From Caldimonas sp. (lineage in GTDB: Bacteria; Pseudomonadota; Gammaproteobacteria; Burkholderiales; Burkholderiaceae_C), in contig JASLGD010000391.1 in assembly GCA_030150305.1 (NCBI GenBank), forward strand, positions 1 through 5,855: a stretch of 5,855 nucleotides of DNA, given 5' to 3'. The notes under the pieces were generated by a model. The model was not told the origin of the DNA, did no database searches, and was given only the letters and a program-made list of their open reading frames with translations. Positions 1-5,114 of this stretch are shown piece after piece. The position numbers and the translations under genes are program-made. Position 1 is the stretch's first letter, and the number at the start of each line of letters is the position of its first letter.

Positions 1-2043
1 GGCGCGCGCCACGCGGATCACGACGAGCGTCTCGACGCCGTCGGCGGTGACCGGCACCGGCGCGCTCTCGGCCACCTTGACGCTGTCGACGGCGCGCAGC
101 AGCGCGGTCCTGAGGTCGACCGTCAGCGCCGGGTCGACGACGAGCAGCAGGTTGTTGCTCGGCTCGCCGGTCGGAAAGCGCAGGTAGCGCGTCGCGCGCT
201 CGGAGAGGTGGACGATGTCGTGGTCGGCCGTGACGACGATCGACGCCGGTCCGAAGCGCTCGATGAGCTTGAGGTGCAGCTCGCGCCACGAGCCGACGCC
301 GAGCGCCTCCGGGCTCGGCCGCTGAGCGAGGAACGCGCCGGCGCGGCGAGCGACCACCGCGGCAGCGCTGCCCCCGGGCGAGTCGGCCGTCTGCAGCGCC
401 CGTGCCAGCGTCGACTCGCCGGCGGGCGTCGGCAGCCGGCGTTCGCGAACGAGCCTCGGCGCGTAGATGCGCTGCTTCTTGTCGACCGTCGCGAACAGGT
501 GCTCGGCGGCGTCGACGGTCTCGGAGACGCCGAGGAAGAGCCGCCCGGTCGGCCGCAGCCCGAAGTGGAAGATCTCGAGCGCGCGCTGCTGGGCGTCGCG
601 CTCGAGGTAGATGAAGAGGTTGCGGCACGAGATCAGGTCGAGCCGCGAGAACGGCGCGTCCTTCAGCAGGTCGTGCACCGCGAAGACGATCGCCTCGCGC
701 AGCTCGGAGCGGACGCGGTAGCCGCGCGGGTCGCGGGTGAAGAAGCGCCGGAGCCGCTCCTCGGAGACGTCGGCGGCGATCGCCGGCGGATAGACGGCGT
801 CGCGCGCGGCGCGGATCGCGTCTTCGTCGAGGTCGGTCGCGAACACCTGGATCGAAGGCGGCGCCTCGAGCCTGCGCGCTTCCTCGGCGAGCAGCATCGC
901 GACGCTGTACGCCTCCTCGCCGCTCGCGCACGCCGCGACCCAGACGCGCACCTCGTCGGCCGCGGTCTTGCCGGCGAACAGCGCGGGCAGGTGCACCTCG
1001 AGCGCGTCGAACGCATCGCGGTCGCGGAAGAAGTTGGTGACGCTGATCAGCAGATCCTTGAGCAACGCGCCGGCCTCGCCGGGATGGGTGCGCAGGTACG
1101 ACAGGTAGTCGTCCATGCGCTCGATCGAGTTGACGCTCATCCGCCGCGCGATCCGGCGCAGGATCGTCGCCCGCTTGTAGTAGCCGAAGTCGCGCGCGGT
1201 CTGGGTGCGCAGGTAGGCGAGGATCTCGCGCAGCGTCGCCTCGTCGCGGTCGGGCGAAGGCGCGACCGGACGCGCCGGCTGCGGCCCGTCCTCGGCCGGC
1301 AGCTTCAGCCGCGCGAGCAGGCGCGTGTACTCGGCGATCCGCCGCGCCATGTCGCCGGCCGGCAGGATCCAGTCGACCATCCCGGTCGCGATCGCCGAGC
1401 GCGGCATGCCGGCGTGCTCGGCCTCGTCGGGGTCCTGCGCGATCGTCAGGCCGCCGCGCTCCTTGATGCGCTTGATGCCGATCGCGCCGTCGCCGTCGGC
1501 GCCCGAGAGGACGATCGCCGCGGCGTGCGGCCCGTGCGTGTCGGCGAGGCTGCGAAAGAAGAGGTCGACCGCGACGCGGCGCCCGCGGTCCGGAGTGAGG
1601 TCGCCGCAGACGAGGTAGCCGTTGGCCGACATCAGCGTCTTGCCCGGCGGGATGACGTAGACCGAGTTCGGAACGACGCGCACGCGTTCGTTGACCTGCT
1701 GCACGGGCATCGCCGTCGCCCGCTGCAGGATCTGCGGCAGCGCGCTCTCGTGCTCGGCGGCCAGGTGCATGACGACGACGTAGGCGAGGCCGCCGTCGGT
1801 CGGCGCCCCGGCGAAGAACGACTGCAGCGCCGCGAGGCCGCCCGCCGAGCCGCCGAGCCCGACCATCGGCAGCGTCGCGAAGGCGCGGGTCGGGATCGGG
1901 TTGTCGGTCTGGTCGGCGAGCTCCTCCTCGACGTGATCGGGCGCAGGCTCGAGCAGCTCTCCTTCGTGCGCTGCGTGTGCGCTCTCGCCACGGTCCGCCC
2001 GTGGCGGCAGGCCGCCAGGGGGAGTCGCTGAGGAGTCGTTCAT
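1..2043 (-). CDS. CheB/CheR hybrid: methylesterase-methyltransferase with PAS-like region (3' part cut by window edge)
   Basis: Reading leftward from the ATG at 2043, the frame stays open for 681 codons to the window edge, so the C-terminus is missing. Residues 1-57 are a Pro/Ala/Glu-rich, probably disordered leader with no receiver domain. Residues about 58-245 are a CheB methylesterase: GLGGSAGG holds the nucleophile Ser66, MHLAAEHES holds His93 and LSGADGDGAIG holds Asp185. Residues about 267-530 are CheR: an N-terminal helical domain (SVTNFFRDRDAF), the SAM-binding WVAACASGEEAYS (368-380), the acidic FATDLDEDA (401-409) and DLISCRNLFIYL (469-480). Residues about 586-681 look like a PAS fold (IVVTADHDIVHLSERATRYL). 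In such hybrids PAS, coiled-coil and often histidine kinase parts follow; here they would lie beyond the edge. Known family role: removing and adding methyl groups on chemoreceptor glutamates, though hybrids often serve non-motility signalling. No other che gene is visible. The ATG lacks a Shine-Dalgarno sequence. The next in-frame ATG (Met60) would cut into the first CheB strand, so 2043 is preferred. Confidence 0.93.
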   Translation of the reverse strand, partial: MNDSSATPPGGLPPRADRGESAHAAHEGELLEPAPDHVEEELADQTDNPIPTRAFATLPMVGLGGSAGGLAALQSFFAGAPTDGGLAYVVVMHLAAEHESALPQILQRATAMPVQQVNERVRVVPNSVYVIPPGKTLMSANGYLVCGDLTPDRGRRVAVDLFFRSLADTHGPHAAAIVLSGADGDGAIGIKRIKERGGLTIAQDPDEAEHAGMPRSAIATGMVDWILPAGDMARRIAEYTRLLARLKLPAEDGPQPARPVAPSPDRDEATLREILAYLRTQTARDFGYYKRATILRRIARRMSVNSIERMDDYLSYLRTHPGEAGALLKDLLISVTNFFRDRDAFDALEVHLPALFAGKTAADEVRVWVAACASGEEAYSVAMLLAEEARRLEAPPSIQVFATDLDEDAIRAARDAVYPPAIAADVSEERLRRFFTRDPRGYRVRSELREAIVFAVHDLLKDAPFSRLDLISCRNLFIYLERDAQQRALEIFHFGLRPTGRLFLGVSETVDAAEHLFATVDKKQRIYAPRLVRERRLPTPAGESTLARALQTADSPGGSAAAVVARRAGAFLAQRPSPEALGVGSWRELHLKLIERFGPASIVVTADHDIVHLSERATRYLRFPTGEPSNNLLLVVDPALTVDLRTALLRAVDSVKVAESAPVPVTADGVETLVVIRVARA
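1986..2017 (-). repeat. two overlapping inverted repeats in the first codons of the CheB/CheR gene (competing hairpins)
   Basis: CGCCACGG (1986-1993) and CCGTGGCG (1999-2006) form a perfect 8-bp inverted repeat with a 5-base spacer. TGGCGGC (2002-2008) and GCCGCCA (2011-2017) form a perfect 7-bp repeat with a 2-base spacer, so about 6 bp with a 4-base loop in practice. They share 2002-2006, so only one can form at a time in the mRNA. Both lie within codons 9-20 of the minus-strand gene, in the non-conserved leader of the protein. The pairing is read directly. A regulatory role is inferred, and GC-rich coding DNA gives such pairs by chance fairly often. Confidence 0.4.
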
Positions 2044-2075
2044 CGTCGTTTGCGCACTCGTCAGGGCAAACGACG
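2044..2075. repeat. perfect 10-bp inverted repeat abutting the CheB/CheR start codon
   Basis: CGTCGTTTGC (2044-2053) is exactly complementary, reversed, to GCAAACGACG (2066-2075), with a 12-base spacer. The left arm touches the minus-strand ATG at 2043, so the repeat fills the place where a ribosome binding site would sit. It could be an operator for a dimeric regulator, with half-site centres 22 bases or about two helical turns apart. It could instead be an mRNA hairpin next to the start. The arms are less GC-rich than the surroundings, which makes chance pairing less likely. The repeat is seen directly; its role is inferred. Confidence 0.55.
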
Positions 2076-2081
2076 CGCCGC

Positions 2082-2106
2082 CGGTTCGCCATCCGATTGT
2101 GAACCG
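2082..2106. repeat. 6-bp inverted repeat in the divergent intergenic region
   Basis: CGGTTC (2082-2087) pairs with GAACCG (2101-2106) across 13 bases. It lies 6 bases beyond the 10-bp repeat in the region between the divergent genes. It is short enough to be chance. Its position makes a second regulator site possible. Confidence 0.25.
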
Positions 2107-2175
2107 TGTCGACGAGTACCCATTTAGGGAAAGGTCGTGGGGCCAGGTTGCCTGCCGCGCTGCCGCAACCGGCGC

Positions 2176-2181
2176 TACGAT
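2176..2181 (+). promoter_or_regulatory. possible -10 element upstream of the small membrane protein gene
   Basis: TACGAT matches the sigma-70 -10 consensus at four of six positions and stands out in a very GC-rich stretch. Transcription would start near 2188, giving a leader of about 29 bases before the ATG at 2217. No convincing -35 hexamer is seen at 16-18 bases upstream; TTGCCT at 2148-2153 is too far away. Confidence 0.3.
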
Positions 2182-2216
2182 GTCACGGCCCCACCCCGCA
2201 GCCGATCCCCAGTGCC

Positions 2217-2510
2217 ATGAACGTCGTCGAGAAGGTCTTCGCGGCCGTCATGGTCGTTCTCTGCGTGGTGCTGCTCCTGAGGATGTTGCTCAGGCCGCGC
2301 CGCCGTGCCCGTGTCGATGCGTCCGTGCGCAAGCAGGCCGCGGTCTGGCGCAGCCGCGTCGTCCGCGCTGCGCTCTGGCCCGCCGCCGAGCTGCGCGCAC
2401 GCCGCGAGACGAAGGAAGCGATCCGCCGCGCGCAGCGATCGGCGAGCGAGCGCGAGGGCAACGTCATCAGCCCGAAGGCGTTCAAGGGCCGCCGCCGCGA
2501 CCTGCACTGA
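2217..2510 (+). CDS. small single-pass membrane protein of unknown function (97 aa)
   Basis: The product has 97 residues. Residues about 7-25 are one hydrophobic segment (VFAAVMVVLCVVLLL and on), followed at once by an Arg-rich patch (RPRRRAR, 26-32). By the positive-inside rule the N-terminus would be outside and the basic body in the cytoplasm. The rest is basic and probably helical (residues about 35-78), ending in a GNVISPKAFKGRRRDLH-like tail that resembles small hypothetical proteins I recall from Betaproteobacteria; this is memory, not a search. No enzymatic motif is seen. The ATG at 2217 is chosen because it begins just before the membrane segment. The same frame is open upstream to an ATG at 2106, but those added residues look like noncoding translation. 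No Shine-Dalgarno sequence precedes it. The transporter gene starts 41 bases after its stop, so the two may be functionally linked, though the promoter-like element between them argues for separate control. Confidence 0.72.
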   Translation: MNVVEKVFAAVMVVLCVVLLLRMLLRPRRRARVDASVRKQAAVWRSRVVRAALWPAAELRARRETKEAIRRAQRSASEREGNVISPKAFKGRRRDLH

Positions 2511-2512
2511 CG

Positions 2513-2527
2513 GGCGGCGCGGCCGCC
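2513..2527. other. GC hairpin just after the small ORF stop codon
   Basis: GGCGGC (2513-2518) pairs with GCCGCC (2522-2527) around a 3-base loop, starting 2 bases after the TGA at 2508-2510. No T-tract follows, so it is not a standard intrinsic terminator. It could pause polymerase or stabilise an upstream RNA end, or be chance in GC-rich DNA. Confidence 0.3.
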
Positions 2528-2533
2528 GGCGCG

Positions 2534-2544
2534 TGTGCTAGCGT
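2534..2544 (+). promoter_or_regulatory. extended -10 promoter-like element for the transporter; possible leaderless start
   Basis: TGTGCTAGCGT contains a TGTGn extended -10 motif followed by TAGCGT, which fits the TAnnnT pattern. Its last T is at 2544, so transcription would be expected to begin around 2551-2552. The transporter ATG begins at 2552, so the mRNA could have no 5' leader. No clear -35 is visible, which extended -10 promoters can tolerate. There is also no Shine-Dalgarno sequence before this ATG, which agrees with the idea. The motif is seen; promoter activity is inferred. Confidence 0.4.
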
Positions 2545-2551
2545 GCCGCGC

Positions 2552-3904
2552 ATGCGGATCGCCCTGCCCGACCTCCTCGCGTCCCGCAAGGGCCGCCTGA
2601 CCGCGTTCTTCCTGCTCTACGTCACCGAGGGCATCCCGCTCGGCTTCACCGCGACCGCGATCGCGACGCAGATGCGTCGCCAGGGCCTCGGGCCGGCGGA
2701 GATCGGCGCCTTCGTCGGCTCGCTTTATCTGCCGTGGGCGTTCAAGTGGGCGGTCGGGCCCTTCGTCGACGTCTTCTCGTCGGATCGCTTCGGCCGCCGC
2801 CGGATGTGGATCTTCCTGATGCAGCTCGGCATGTGCGCGACGCTGCTGATCGCGATGGGGGTCGACTTCGTCGGCCAGCTCGGCCTCTTCACCGCGGTCA
2901 TCCTCGTCCACAACGCGTTCGGTGCGACGCAGGACGTCGCCATCGACGCGCTCGCGGTCGGCGTGCTGCGCGAGGACGAGCGCGGCTCGGCGAACGGCTT
3001 CATGTTCGCCGGCGCGTCGATCGGGCAGACGATCGGCGGCTCGGGCGTCCTCTTCCTGACCGACGTCATGCCGTTCGCGTCGACCTACGTCTTCGTCGTC
3101 GGCACGATCCTCGCGATCACGCTGTTCGTCGTCGTGCCGCTGCGCGAGAAGGCGATGTCGGTCGCCGAGGCCCAGGCGCGCGCCGCGAGCTCGATCGGGC
3201 GCGAGCTGTCGCGCTTCGTCCGCGAAGCGTGGACCGCGTTCACCGGGTCGCGCGCCGCGCTCGTCGGCGTCGTCGCCGCGCTGCTGCCGGCCGGCGCGTA
3301 CGCGCTCAGCCTCGCGTTGCAGTCGAACCTCGCGGTCGAGCTCGGCCTCGACGACAACGCAGTCGCGCAGCTGAACCTCGTCTGCACCGTCATCTACGCG
3401 CCGTTCTGCATCCTCGGCGGCTGGGTGTCGGACCGCTTCGGCAGGCGCTCGAGCTTCGCGCTGTTCGCGTTCCTCACCGTCGTGCCGACGCTCTGGCTCG
3501 CCTGGGTGATGTGGAAGGCGGGCTGGATCATGCCGGTCGACGTCAAGCAGCCGAACCGGCCGCACCCGTCGACGCTCCTCGTCTTCACCTTCTGGGCGGC
3601 CTGCATCGTCTACAACGTCTTCCAGGGGCTCTACTACGGCATCCGCACCGCGCTCTACATGGACATCACGAACCCGGCGGTCGCGGCGACGCAGTTCACG
3701 GCGTACATGGCGCTGCTCAACCTCTGCATCTCGTACAGCGCATGGTGGCAAGGCCACGTCGTCGAGCGCCTCGGTTATCCGCTGACGCTCGTCCTCGACT
3801 GCGTGTTCGGGATGAGCGCGCTCGTCCTGCTGCCGCTGATGCGGCCGCGGCGCGCGAGCGCGACGCCGGTCGCGACTGCGGCGACTTCGCCCGCGACCGC
3901 CTGA
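2552..3904 (+). CDS. major facilitator superfamily transporter, AmpG/SLC33-like
   Basis: The product is a 450-residue inner-membrane protein with about 12 hydrophobic segments, within the usual MFS size. The first segment spans about 17-39 (GIPLGFTATAIATQM). The stretch PWAFKWAVGPFVD (61-73), SDRFGRRRMW (77-86) and NAFGATQDVAIDALAV (121-136) recalls the AmpG muropeptide permeases and the eukaryotic SLC33A1 acetyl-CoA transporter. SDRFGRR occurs again at 293-299, the MFS motif A position in the second half. Charged residues inside predicted helices (Glu26, Asp128, Asp132) could carry protons or substrate. A Pro-rich polar loop lies at 328-340. The C-terminal 20 residues are low-complexity Ala/Thr/Pro. 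The ATG at 2552 is chosen because it begins just before the conserved first helix; the frame upstream overlaps the small ORF and looks noncoding. The dehydrogenase starts 20 bases after the stop, so a carboxylic acid or acyl compound is a plausible cargo. E. coli AmpG is longer, so a muropeptide role is not assumed. Confidence 0.9.
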   Translation: MRIALPDLLASRKGRLTAFFLLYVTEGIPLGFTATAIATQMRRQGLGPAEIGAFVGSLYLPWAFKWAVGPFVDVFSSDRFGRRRMWIFLMQLGMCATLLIAMGVDFVGQLGLFTAVILVHNAFGATQDVAIDALAVGVLREDERGSANGFMFAGASIGQTIGGSGVLFLTDVMPFASTYVFVVGTILAITLFVVVPLREKAMSVAEAQARAASSIGRELSRFVREAWTAFTGSRAALVGVVAALLPAGAYALSLALQSNLAVELGLDDNAVAQLNLVCTVIYAPFCILGGWVSDRFGRRSSFALFAFLTVVPTLWLAWVMWKAGWIMPVDVKQPNRPHPSTLLVFTFWAACIVYNVFQGLYYGIRTALYMDITNPAVAATQFTAYMALLNLCISYSAWWQGHVVERLGYPLTLVLDCVFGMSALVLLPLMRPRRASATPVATAATSPATA

Positions 3905-3924
3905 CAGCTCGCGAACGCTCGCCG

Positions 3925-5088
3925 ATGGTCAGGAGCGCCGCCGATCGCTTCCAGGACATCCGCGACGCGGTGCGCGCGCTCTGCGCGCAGTTCCCGGACT
4001 CGTACCACCGCGACATCGACGCGAAGCGCGCGTATCCCGAAGCATTCGTCGACGCGCTGACGTCGGCCGGCTGGCTCGCCGCGCTGATCCCGCAGGAATA
4101 CGGCGGCTCGGGGCTCGGCCTCGCCGAGGCGAGCGTCGTCATGGAGGAGATCAACCGCAGCGGCGGCAACGCCGGCGCGTGCCACGGCCAGATGTACAAC
4201 ATGGGAACGCTGATGCGGCACGGCAGCGAGGCGCAAAAGCGCCTGTACCTGCCGAAGATCGCGAGCGGCGAGTGGCGGCTGCAGTCGATGGGCGTCACCG
4301 AACCTTCGAGCGGCACCGACACGACGAAGATCCGCACGACCGCGACCAGGCGCGGCGACCGCTGGGTCGTCAACGGCCAGAAGGTCTGGATCTCGCGCGT
4401 CCAGCACAGCGACTGGATGATCCTGCTCGCACGGACGACGCCGCTCGCCGACGTGCAGAAGAAGACCGACGGCATGTCGATCTTCATGGTCGACCTGCGC
4501 GCCGCCGAGCGAAGCGGCATGACCGTGCGGCCGATCGCGAACATGGTCAACCACGAGACCAACGAGCTCTTCTTCGAGAACCTCGAGCTCCCCGCCGAGA
4601 ACCTGATCGGCGAGGAAGGCAAGGGCTTCCGCTACATCCTCGACGGGCTCAACGCCGAGCGCACGCTGATCGCCGCCGAGTGCATCGGCGACGGTCGCTG
4701 GTTCATCGACCGCGTCACCGCGTACGCCGGCGAGCGCGTCGTCTTCGGCAGGCCGATCGGCCAGAACCAGGGCGTGCAGTTCCCGATCGCTTCAGCCTAC
4801 ATCGAAGTGGAAGCCGCCGACCTGATGCGCTTCAAGGCGTGCGCGCTGTTCGACGCGCACGAGCCGTGCGGCGCCGAGGCGAACATGGCGAAGTACCTGG
4901 CGGCGAAGGCGAGCTGGCAGGCCGCCGACGCGTGCCTGCAGTTCCACGGCGGCTTCGGCTTCGCGCACGAGTACGACGTCGAGCGCAAGTTCCGCGAGAC
5001 GCGGCTCTACCAGGTCGCTCCGATCTCGACCAACCTCATCCTCAGCTACGTCGCCGAGCACGTGCTCGGGCTGCCGCGGAGCTTTTGA
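3925..5088 (+). CDS. acyl-CoA dehydrogenase family protein (FAD-dependent)
   Basis: The product has 387 residues, typical of soluble, usually homotetrameric acyl-CoA dehydrogenases. These make a trans-2,3 double bond in an acyl-CoA and pass electrons to electron-transfer flavoprotein. Residues about 6-118 form the N-terminal helical domain (LIPQEYGGSGLGLAEAS, 54-70). Residues about 119-225 form the beta domain with the flavin-binding GVTEPSSGTDTTK (123-135) and VNGQKVWIS (149-157). Residues about 233-380 form the C-terminal helical domain with GERVVFGRPIGQNQGVQF (269-286) and HGGFGFAHEYDVERKFRETR (341-360). The usual catalytic Glu of a YEGT-type motif is absent: QVAPIS (363-368) stands there. 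Glu245 in GLNAER instead matches the base position of isovaleryl- and long-chain acyl-CoA dehydrogenases. Substrate is unknown; short or branched chains are plausible. The ATG at 3925 puts the N-terminus at the family's usual place; no Shine-Dalgarno sequence is seen. It lies in a probable operon with the transporter and the CoA-transferase. The frame is open far upstream inside the transporter gene, which is a GC artefact. Confidence 0.95.
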   Translation: MVRSAADRFQDIRDAVRALCAQFPDSYHRDIDAKRAYPEAFVDALTSAGWLAALIPQEYGGSGLGLAEASVVMEEINRSGGNAGACHGQMYNMGTLMRHGSEAQKRLYLPKIASGEWRLQSMGVTEPSSGTDTTKIRTTATRRGDRWVVNGQKVWISRVQHSDWMILLARTTPLADVQKKTDGMSIFMVDLRAAERSGMTVRPIANMVNHETNELFFENLELPAENLIGEEGKGFRYILDGLNAERTLIAAECIGDGRWFIDRVTAYAGERVVFGRPIGQNQGVQFPIASAYIEVEAADLMRFKACALFDAHEPCGAEANMAKYLAAKASWQAADACLQFHGGFGFAHEYDVERKFRETRLYQVAPISTNLILSYVAEHVLGLPRSF

Positions 5089-5093
5089 ACGTG
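5078..5093 (+). promoter_or_regulatory. Shine-Dalgarno-like GGAG with an alternative GTG start for the CoA-transferase
   Basis: GGAG at 5078-5081, inside the last codons of the dehydrogenase, lies 9 bases before an in-frame GTG at 5091-5093. Starting there would add eight residues (VPLRDAER, the first read as Met) and leave only 2 bases after the dehydrogenase stop, a layout typical of translational coupling. The ATG at 5115 has no such site but gives the N-terminus usual for the family. The GGAG also simply encodes part of an Arg-Ser pair, so it may be incidental. Confidence 0.35.
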
Positions 5094-5114
5094 CCCCTGC
5101 GCGACGCCGAGCGC

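Noticed and set aside
208..2031. Plus-strand open frame of 607 codons opposite the CheB/CheR gene
   Set aside because: It is a shadow of a GC-rich gene. The translation is Arg/Asp/Val-rich with no domain, while the minus strand gives an intact two-enzyme protein.
2021..2038. Direct repeat GGAGTCG at 2021-2027 and 2032-2038
   Set aside because: It is only two copies of 7 bases inside the coding start of the CheB/CheR gene, easily due to codon repetition.
2097..2126. TTGTGA followed by CATTTA as a plus-strand sigma-70 promoter
   Set aside because: The -10 match is poor and the spacing is 18 bases. It is not supported enough to list as a feature.
2099..2551. Upstream extension of the transporter frame by 151 codons
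   Set aside because: It would overlap the small membrane protein gene, and the translation lacks the character of a real N-terminus. The MFS first helix begins just after the ATG at 2552.
2183..3757. Minus-strand open frame of 524 codons opposite the small ORF and transporter
   Set aside because: It has extreme Arg/Glu/Asp composition and no family signal, and it overlaps clear membrane-protein coding on the plus strand.
2734..3924. Long upstream extension of the dehydrogenase frame through the transporter gene
   Set aside because: The residues before Met at 3925 are low-complexity Arg/Ala/Pro, unlike any protein. The frame is open only because stop codons are rare at this GC content.
3717..4622. 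Minus-strand open frame of 301 codons opposite the transporter end and dehydrogenase
   Set aside because: It is opposite strongly conserved dehydrogenase motifs and shows no recognisable domain.
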